64,000 nt of DNA, from assembly GCF_000002425.4 (NCBI RefSeq), contig NC_037271.1, forward strand, positions 3,181,404-3,245,403. The letters are read 5' to 3'. Positions within the stretch are counted from its first letter, which is position 1, and every line of letters starts with the position of its first letter. Positions 56,601 through 64,000 of the stretch are shown one piece after another. This DNA comes from Physcomitrium patens (Eukaryota; Streptophyta; Bryopsida; Funariales; Funariaceae). A program made the position numbers and the translations under genes. The notes beneath the pieces are model-generated. The model worked only from the letters and a program-made list of their open reading frames with translations, did not search any database and was not told where the DNA came from.

Positions 56601-57128
56601 GACATTCTTGCAGTTTTCGAGCTGTGACAGTAGATCACATCTCCTTCACAGTGATTCTCGAGTGTTGTTAGTGTAGCATCAACAAACATCTGATCTGAAA
56701 AAGCGGCTGAAACTACAGCTTCAAGTGGAAACGCTGAGGCGTGACTCTATGCACAACCAGATTAGAAAACATCAGTTCCATCGACACAGAAGGATAGCAA
56801 CCCCGTAGAAGGGGTTCACCTTGTTCATGGGTTCAGCTTGCAAGAACAAATGACCCAACAGAGCAAATCCAGGCCGTCGAGCTATCTGTCAAAAGCAACA
56901 GGTAATTTTTTTTTTCTATTGTGCTGCTAATGAGATCACAGTGCCACGCGACAGCTCTCAGACCTGACTGATTCTACCTGAAAACTGTAAAATGAAAGAA
57001 CAACATGATAAAAACCTCTGATCTTGTTGCCGAAAATAGGGGTGAGTTGCCGATTCTTGCCATAAACCACACTGATTGCAGCCAACGACGTGAAGGATGC
57101 TCACTCTCTTTCGCTCACTCTCGCTGAG
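53695..57128. other. Spacer between the RNI-like and ATP synthase gamma genes
   Basis: 53.7-55.0 kb has moderate GC and probably holds the RNI-like gene's promoter/leader, including a GGAGGGGGAGGAGGCGGAG purine tract near 54705-54730. 55.0-56.3 kb is AT-rich. 56.44-56.50 kb has a GCAGCAGCAGAAGAAGTAGAAG repeat. 56.7-57.1 kb is the likely 3' UTR of the gamma-subunit gene. No confident coding exon was found; a 195-codon minus frame at 54469-55056 has no recognised homology. Confidence 0.5.
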
Positions 57129-58115
57129 TTAGCCTTCCAAAGCAGCGGCTCCGGAGATAATCTCGATGAGCTCGGTGGTGATGGCGGTCTGCCGTGATCT
57201 GTTGTAACTGAGCGTGAGTCGAGAAAGCACATCACCAGCGTTACGAGTGGAGTTGTCCATGGCCGACATACGAGCACCCAACTCACTCGTGGCATTCTCC
57301 AGCATGGCATTGTAAATCACCGACGCCATTTGAAACTCCGCCAAATTCATGAGCATGTCGCTAGGGATTTCGTCTCCCTCGAATTCATACGAGTTCAGGT
57401 TGCAAACTTTCTGTCCTTCTTCAGTTTCGAGCGTGGCCGTGGACAGGATGGTGGCGACGGTGGGCATAAAGGACACAGCCGACTCGAACTTGTTGAACAC
57501 CAAGTGAAGGGCGTCGTATTTGTTGTCCTTGAGGATCGCATCCGAAATCATGGCGCACTGCGTGAAGCTGATGCCCTCTTTCTGCGTCTCCGTGAAGAAA
57601 GATGAGAAATGATTGCTGTACTCCCGCTGTAACTGCGCCTTGCCCTTATCCCCGATCAGCACGAACTTGGTCTCGTTCGACTCCGCCGCCAATTTGTTCA
57701 TCTTGAACAATGTTCGGGAGTATTTCGCCGACGTGGAGTTGATGCCGCCGCACAGACCCTTGTCAGAGGCCAACACGACCACCAGCTTCTTCGGGGAAGT
57801 GATCGACGGCTCGTCGCCGAGGAGCGCTGTGAATGGCTGCCACATGCCGCGCGACTTCTCAGCCTTGACCTGCATCGTCCAGAGCTTGGACGCTGCCACC
57901 ATCTTCATTGCCATGGTAATCTTCTTGATGTTGTTCACTGATTTCATGCGGGCTCGCACAATCTGGTTGGACACGCAACGAGCCCCAAACGGCGTAAGGT
58001 CCTTGCGCTCCAGTGCCACAGACCAGCCCCGTGTCGGCACAGAACCCACATGACCCTTTCTTTCCAACAACCGGCGCACCGCGAAACTTGACAATGATCC
58101 GGCTCTTGTCGCCAT
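57129..58115 (-). CDS. ATPC: Mitochondrial ATP synthase subunit gamma (F1 gamma)
   Basis: The central rotor stalk of mitochondrial F1-ATP synthase. An uninterrupted frame of 328 aa from 58115: MATRAGSLSSFAVRRLLERK is an arginine-rich amphipathic presequence. The mature part has the N-terminal coiled-coil block 'RMKSVNNIKKITMAMKMVAA' and 'SDKGLCGGINSTSAKYSR'. The C-terminal helix ends 'SYNRSRQTAITTELIEIISG' AAALEG, the gamma-subunit signature. The absence of a plastid-type regulatory insert and the Arg-rich presequence point to mitochondria, not chloroplast. The frame stays open upstream to another ATG at 58187 (MDPNFSAALPIE), which would add 24 acidic residues; the inner start is preferred because it gives a normal presequence. 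Confidence 0.95.
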   Translation of the reverse strand: MATRAGSLSSFAVRRLLERKGHVGSVPTRGWSVALERKDLTPFGARCVSNQIVRARMKSVNNIKKITMAMKMVAASKLWTMQVKAEKSRGMWQPFTALLGDEPSITSPKKLVVVLASDKGLCGGINSTSAKYSRTLFKMNKLAAESNETKFVLIGDKGKAQLQREYSNHFSSFFTETQKEGISFTQCAMISDAILKDNKYDALHLVFNKFESAVSFMPTVATILSTATLETEEGQKVCNLNSYEFEGDEIPSDMLMNLAEFQMASVIYNAMLENATSELGARMSAMDNSTRNAGDVLSRLTLSYNRSRQTAITTELIEIISGAAALEG

Positions 58116-58187
58116 CGCTGCCGCTCCCTGATCTGCGTCTGAGCTCGCTGCCTCTATTGGCAATGCAGCCGAAAAGTTAGGGTCCAT

Positions 58188-59056
58188 GTGAAAAAACTCG
58201 GCAACAGACACGCATATTTACATGCAGCGCATGCAAACGTTAACGTAACTGTACACGGCAGTCATCTTTATACATGTAGACGTACGAAACAAACCTTAAA
58301 TTGTTTCAAGTTTAGCTGCCCGGCTTGTGAGACACTGTGTTGGTCAAGACCTGGTCATCACCCTGCCCACCTTTGAAATTTGCAGCCCTCGGAGTGGATT
58401 CGATCATTTCTTCCTCAATAATGCAGACCGCGGTTTATCAAAACCTGAATCAGATCCATACTTGAGAAGGTGATGAAACAATAATACTTGCTGTGATAAA
58501 GGTGGAGAAATGAGTGATAGCCGTTGCAAACCACAACTGAAGTGGACTTGGACTGAAAATTATATTTAATGCATGGAACTGTAAAGTAGAAGATGAGAGT
58601 AACCAAGGATAGTTCAGAAGTGGACATCGTGTAATGGTTTGCAGCGTACCAGTGAAGTACGTGGAAATTGAATTCATGCAAAGGTGGGGAATGAAACACC
58701 AGTAAAGAGGATAAAACTAAAGAGTGGCATTAAAAACTTAGTACATAGATGACTGCTGCAAATTGTGGTACTGCTTAACCGGTCTCAGTATTATGCTCGA
58801 GTTGAGCAAAGAACAAGCTAACGCAAGGACTTCCTCTTCGCGAAGTACAGTCTCTCCCTTATTACAAAAATTTGTTTCCAACCTCTCTACTTGCTCAAAA
58901 GGGAGGAAACTCAAAAGCATGACCAGTGAGGAAAACATCGGCGAACTGTTCCATTCAGTAGGTAACAAATTTTACCACAGAATACCTGCTTTCTCTTCTA
59001 TTCAGCATTTCTCTCTCGAAAGTAATGTAATTTTTCTTCAAATGAAGAAATTGAAA
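58188..59056. other. Upstream of ATPC; 3' side of the LRRC57-like gene
   Basis: Contains the probable ATPC promoter and the 3' UTR of the next minus-strand gene. No coding sequence was recognised. Confidence 0.55.
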
Positions 59057-61398
59057 TCACTTGGCTCCAGAAGGAATATCCACTCCTTCGTCAAAACCAC
59101 GAGAGTCTAGAATTACATTGGCATCAATTTGCTTGTCATACTTCCGTCTCCTTCTCTGCTCGTACCCTTCAAAGCCTTCCATCTTCAGAGGACATGGCAC
59201 CACACACATCGAAGGCACGGTTCGTCAAAGCCATGAAGAATCCCACATGGACATGCAAAAAGTGCTGAAAAGTTTGGGAGCTTCTATATTTTGAGTAACC
59301 ATTTTGAGTAAACCTCAATAATCACCCGAACTTTTCATTTGTAATCCAGTGGTAATGCCCGACAGTCTGCGTGAATAATACATAACTAAGTGTTCTAAAA
59401 CTTTGAACTAGATAGGGAGTTACTGACCTGATGCAATTGATCAGCAGGTATGAGTGTATCATGCAGCATCAGGGTTTGGAGAGCTGTGCAGTCTCGAAGT
59501 AGAAACGGAGGAAGCTGTTTAAGTCACAGTCGAATATTAACTTCAAGATTTGTATAGAATTCTGAAACATCAATATGCAATAGTTTCACATGGACCCAAG
59601 CTGGCATTGAAAGGTTAAGACGAGAAGAAACCTGCTTTAATTTTTGGTTACTCAAAATGAGAGTTTTCAAATGCGATAAGCTGCCCAAAGGGTCTGGCAG
59701 CTCCTGCAGCATGTTATCTGGCACAATAGAATATTGTCAGATTCTGGTTCTCACAGACGTCATAATTGTGAACTACGAGAACTTTTCTACAGAGCATTTT
59801 ATGACACACAGAAGTTCTAATGGGATTGTCACGTCCTAGGGGGGTTTTGTGATGTACCGTTCGCAATAAGTTCTTCTAAAGACTTGCAGTTGCCAATGGA
59901 CTCAGGAAGTGTTTCCAGGCTGTTTTTGCTCACATCCAACTGTATCAGCTGGGGCCAAAGAAACCAAGAAGATTAGATACCGAAACGATAACGATGACGA
60001 TACAGAACCTTAATGAATCCGTCATTTCCTGCCGAAATTCTAGGCATCAACGATGGCCCACGCCAAAAACACCTGCAGAACGACCCTGCCGAGCTCCTGA
60101 GAAGCGCATATGCAACACCAGGTATTGTGCTGGAGGATATTAAAGGGTTCAGTTTGGACGTACCACAATCCACAACGTCTGAAACTACCACGAAAATACA
60201 ATGCAGGATTTTAGGAATAAGATATGATGTTTGAACTGTACATTGGAGAGGTTTCCGATGGTGGAGGGCAACGACTTCAGGTTGTTGCCAGATACTGAAA
60301 AACGCTCGAGCCGCTGTAGTAGTCCGACTGCGCACATGGTGCTGAGGTTAAGGGCATAACTTGTAAAAGAAAAAGAAAAAGAAAAGCATGTTAAAGCAAA
60401 TTCCTATAGCTTACAAAATGAAACATGGCTTCTTTCATGGTTCCCCTAAGAAAACATCATTTAGTCGTGTATTCAAACTATACGGCATACAAGATGAAAC
60501 AGTCAAAATAAGACGAAAAAGATGCAACAATTTTAGGATATGACCTTCTTCCGGAAGCAGGCTAAGGCGGTTTGAATCAAGTAACAGAACTTTGAGCGAT
60601 CGAAGTTTACCGACTGTCAACGGCAACCTCTCCAACAAATTCTCCACCAAAATCTATACATATCCATATAAGAGGAAAGTGTACACCACAACTTATGCTG
60701 GAAGCAAATCAATTTGTTTTAAAGAATATTCAAAAACACTGAGGAACAACATGATACAGCAACCCCAAATGTTACATGGCAATCTAGATAATCCCCCTCT
60801 GCAAATATATTTGACAGGAAAGGAAGTCTTACCAATCTTTGAAGGTTGACAAAATTCTCAATCTCCTCTGGAATAGAACCTGTCATACATAACAGCAGAA
60901 AGCTTTATAACAACCTAGTAACACGAGATAGGTGGAACCCGACGCAGCGACGAGAAGGCTTCGAGATGCAATTCCATGTTTGTTAATGCACAGCTTCACA
61001 AATACCACAAACTTTCAGTAAAATCTCAGAACGAAGAACAATTGGAAGAACAAACCAACCCAATTTGTTGTGAGTAGCATCCAACGTCCGCACAGAAGCA
61101 GCGATGCTAACCACGTCCACAGGCAGCTCCTACAAAACCAAACAACATCCGATCATACCTCAGAGCTAAAATTCAACACCCTGGTCACAATTCTGAATCG
61201 CGGAACCTTTTCAAAAGGTAAGAGCTCCCAAACCACCCATTCTCACAATCGCAGGTCGAGAAAAATAAATAGATAAAAAAAGGAGAAATTGGGTACCTTG
61301 AGCTTAGAATCGCGAAGAGCAACAATGCCAGTGCTTCGCCATCGGGTAGCTCGGTCGTCTTTGCTCAATCCGCCAGGTTTGGCCTGGCAGCACCCCAT
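59057..61398 (-). CDS. LRRC57-like leucine-rich-repeat protein with N-terminal lipidation motif
   Basis: A small intracellular LRR protein; plant copies have no established function. Nine minus-strand exons: 61398-61297, 61129-61060, 60879-60833, 60653-60545, 60327-60242, 59948-59858, 59717-59632, 59514-59428 and 59182-59057, all GT-AG, 267 aa. It starts MGCCQAKPGGLSKDD: Gly2 fits N-myristoylation, and Cys3/Cys4 fit palmitoylation. Short intracellular-type LRRs follow, roughly one per exon ('SVRTLDATHNKLG', 'LKVLLLDSNRLSLLPEEVGL', 'FSVSGNNLKSLPSTIGNL', 'LIQLDVSKNSLETLPESIGN', 'LKTLILSNQKLKQLPPFLL'). The C-terminal helix 'MEGFEGYEQRRRRKYDKQID' resembles the LEGYDKYMERF ending of animal LRRC57. 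No kinase, NB-ARC or transmembrane segment is present. Confidence 0.93.
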
Positions 61399-61990
61399 TG
61401 ATTCGACCCCAATTCAACAAGAAACCAAATCAAGCAACCCAGAGTGACAAATTCTCTGGTAATGGGCCAGATTCGAGTCGTGCCCACCTTCAGAAATAAC
61501 TAGATCCACCTGTTCTTGAAAGCTAGAATCTGATCAAACCCTAAACATAGAATAGACGTAAGCCAAGCAGACACGACTTCGGCGATTTCAGCATGACTTG
61601 TGTTTCGATCTCGGCGTAGATGAGAGATATGGGAATCCACCACAGGCTTGGTGGCTACTACAACTGCCGATCGGGATATCAGAATCAGAACCCACGCACA
61701 CTTTCGATCCGTGGATCGATCGATTAGTTGCTTTCCGGATGTTGCAAAAGCTGCGTCGCGACGCCGAAAACGTAAGCGACGTCGGTACCGACAAACCTTT
61801 GTTCTCATATGTGCAGTGTGAAGGTAGTGTGATTATTGTAATATTGTTGATATATTCTGTTGTTGTTGTGTACGTAAATTTATTTAATTATTATGAATTT
61901 GATTAATCAACCATCGTATAGTAATGTGCGCAATTTTTATTTTTTTTCAAATTGGATTGTGGACGACATTTGTTACGACAATGGTAAGAG

Positions 61991-62026
<36 letters not shown>

Positions 62027-62129
62027 CAAAATTAAACGCTTGTTAAAATTTTATTTTATTTTAAAACCTGGAAAAGAATTGTAAAGGTTTTGGTATACTT
62101 ACTAGTTGGATATATATATATAAATATAT

Positions 62130-62165
<36 letters not shown>

Positions 62166-63531
62166 CAAGAAATTGAGTTGTTTGTTAAAATATTCATATT
62201 AAGATGATGGTTATGGTAGTGACATTTAGAATTTTTGTATTGTAGCTAATTTGTTAGATAATTAAAGATTATTAGAAAAGTCTAAATCAAAATGTTTTTT
62301 CTCTAAAAGTAAAATAATAAAATTAGGCATTAAAATTGTATGTCTCAACAAATATTATATTGCATTGTTTTATAAATATTGTACTTAAACAAGTTATTAA
62401 GCTATTTTTGTGCTATTTTTGTGAATTCACATGCATTTGTATGTTTTAAGCGCCATAATGTATTTGCAAATATATAAGGGAATCGACCATAAGAATTTGA
62501 CTAAATCTATAATATTTGGTATGGAGAAGATTGTTTCATCTATATAAATATAACCAAGTAATGTTTTTGTCTTCTTTCCATGCTCATGTTAGATCATTTG
62601 CTTAGGTACAAAAGTATTTCTAACAAGGATTTTAGTACATTATTCCAATAGTTTTTAAATTCTCTTTAGGCACATTTTATAATTGGTGTATATTATTGCA
62701 ATAGAGATTTTAAAAGAATTGGTGTGATTTTGTAAAGAAGGTGGTTTAAGTAATATTTTGATACATAATGCTAACAAAAGTATCATTATGCATTACAAAA
62801 ATAGATTCATATATATCTTCTTTGCTTTGTCGAATTTGGTTTTTTATACCAACACAAATAATTTGGCAAAGATGAAATATTACATGACAAAATAATATCA
62901 CAAATCACAAATATTAATTCAAATGCTTGATATATCAAGGACATGAACCACAAAAAAATTCTAAAAATAATAATACAATTTTATATAACCAGAAGAGAGA
63001 AAGTAAACAACTAAAAGATAGATATAGAATTGAAATTAGAATGGCTATTACCAAATGCAAAAAGACTAGGAAGTCTTAAACTAAGATAGTATACAAGAAA
63101 GACATTGATTAGAGTGAAGAAGGCTCATTCTTGCCTCTATATATACTATCCATTAAATAATTATGTGGCAATTTCCTATAAGCTATATGACTCATGTCCA
63201 ACTTGTAAGACATGTGTCTAATTTTTAGGATATGTTTTTGATATGTGACCAACTTATTGGCTAAATTGTCAAATTATTAATTACTTATAAATAGGTGTAA
63301 AGTCTATAAAGCTTCTAAAAAGCTTTCTAACAAGATATCAATAATTTAGCCTACTTCTACTTACTTCTACTTAGCTCTATGTATTTAAGTAAATATACTA
63401 GTGAATATAGCTATGTATTACATGATGCACCAAATGTTAAAAGAGATAAATAAAAATAATTAATAATATTATTTTTAAAATTAGAAATTAATTTATTTTA
63501 CTTAGAAATTATTTAGTACATTATAGTCTTT

Positions 63532-63600
<69 letters not shown>

Positions 63601-63924
63601 GTGAATTTTTAAAATTTCAAGATGATATTTTAAATCAATCTATATTTGGCTAAAGCCATGTATTGAATCAAAAGTCAATTAAATGCTATTCAATTGATAA
63701 TTTGTTTAATTTTTTTGTATAAAATTTTTTAGACAATTAAAATTTATATATATTTTTAAAATATAAAAATAAAATTTAAATTTCATATATTAAGTCAAAA
63801 TATAGGTAATAAATTAATTTAAAAATAATATACACAAAATAGTTATGATAAAATAAAATATATATATTAGGATTTTAATATAAAAAAATAAATTCTTGTG
63901 ATTACTATAAAATTTATATGCAAA

Positions 63925-63973
<49 letters not shown>

Positions 63974-64000
63974 TAAAATAATTAAAGTATTTTATTTTTT
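61399..64000. other. Promoter side of the LRRC57-like gene, then AT-rich spacer
   Basis: 61.4-61.8 kb is GC-richer upstream DNA. From 61.82 kb to the end the DNA is very AT-rich. Runs include (TA)n at 61992-62024, poly-T at 62132-62161, (CT)n/(AT)n at 63533-63601 and (TA)n at 63930-63970. No gene was seen. Confidence 0.65.
63533..63601. repeat. Compound (CT)n(AT)n microsatellite
   Basis: About 21 CT units run directly into about 13 AT units. Confidence 0.9.

Overview
The window is nuclear DNA of a land plant and most likely of a moss, with Physcomitrium/Physcomitrella as the best guess. The evidence is: plant-type intron-rich housekeeping genes with short exons and GT-AG introns; a class I KNOX gene of divergent type; an uninterrupted MO25 gene and an uninterrupted ATP synthase gamma gene; a plant-only secreted LRR family; and gene islands of ordinary GC content separated by very AT-rich, microsatellite-rich and retroelement-rich DNA. 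Species assignment is inference from these features only.

Layout. 1-9.9 kb is a retroelement graveyard. A decayed Ty3/gypsy pol (reverse transcriptase and RNase H at about 1.08-2.36 kb, integrase at 5.70-6.9 kb) is split by a 3.3 kb palindromic element (2386-5693) flanked by a 10-bp direct repeat. A third, partial copy of the palindrome arm is joined to a decayed gag (7.5-8.9 kb). A copia gag-protease remnant lies on the minus strand (8.89-9.83 kb). 10.8-14.8 kb holds ECR1/UBA3, the catalytic subunit of the NEDD8 E1 (9 exons, 461 aa). 18.0-21.8 kb holds a class I KNOX homeobox gene (7 exons, about 543 aa). 22.6-23.7 kb is a broken SRP14 gene on the minus strand. 23.7-30.2 kb is mostly AT-rich spacer with a 5 x 27 bp tandem repeat. 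30.3-32.6 kb holds a GUCD1/guanylyl-cyclase-like gene (9 exons, 318 aa), followed by tRNA-Arg(UCU). 35.1-36.6 kb encodes a secreted LRR protein. 38.2-39.2 kb is MO25 (minus strand), divergent from RBX1 at 40.45-41.5 kb (5 exons, 119 aa). 41.8-47.35 kb is organellar lysyl-tRNA synthetase (minus strand, 15 exons, 637 aa). 47.4-52 kb is AT-rich spacer with a pogo/Tigger-like transposase remnant. 52.0-53.7 kb is an RNI-like LRR gene with a lysine-rich N-terminus (minus strand). 57.1-58.2 kb is mitochondrial ATP synthase gamma (minus strand). 59.06-61.4 kb is an LRRC57-like LRR gene with a lipidation-type N-terminus (minus strand, 9 exons, 267 aa). 61.8-64 kb is AT-rich spacer with microsatellites.

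How the genes work together. There is no operon logic, as expected in a plant. Two genes do act in one pathway: ECR1 activates NEDD8, and RBX1 is the RING subunit that passes NEDD8 to cullins and ubiquitin to cullin-RING substrates. Their 26 kb spacing is probably chance. The LysRS and ATP synthase gamma proteins are organelle-targeted. Exon boundaries were placed by hand from splice motifs, reading frame and family alignment from memory; every multi-exon model given as exact closes in frame. No unambiguous new system was found. The most unusual structures are the nested palindrome in the retroelement cluster, the broken SRP14 gene and the probable GC-AG intron in the KNOX gene.
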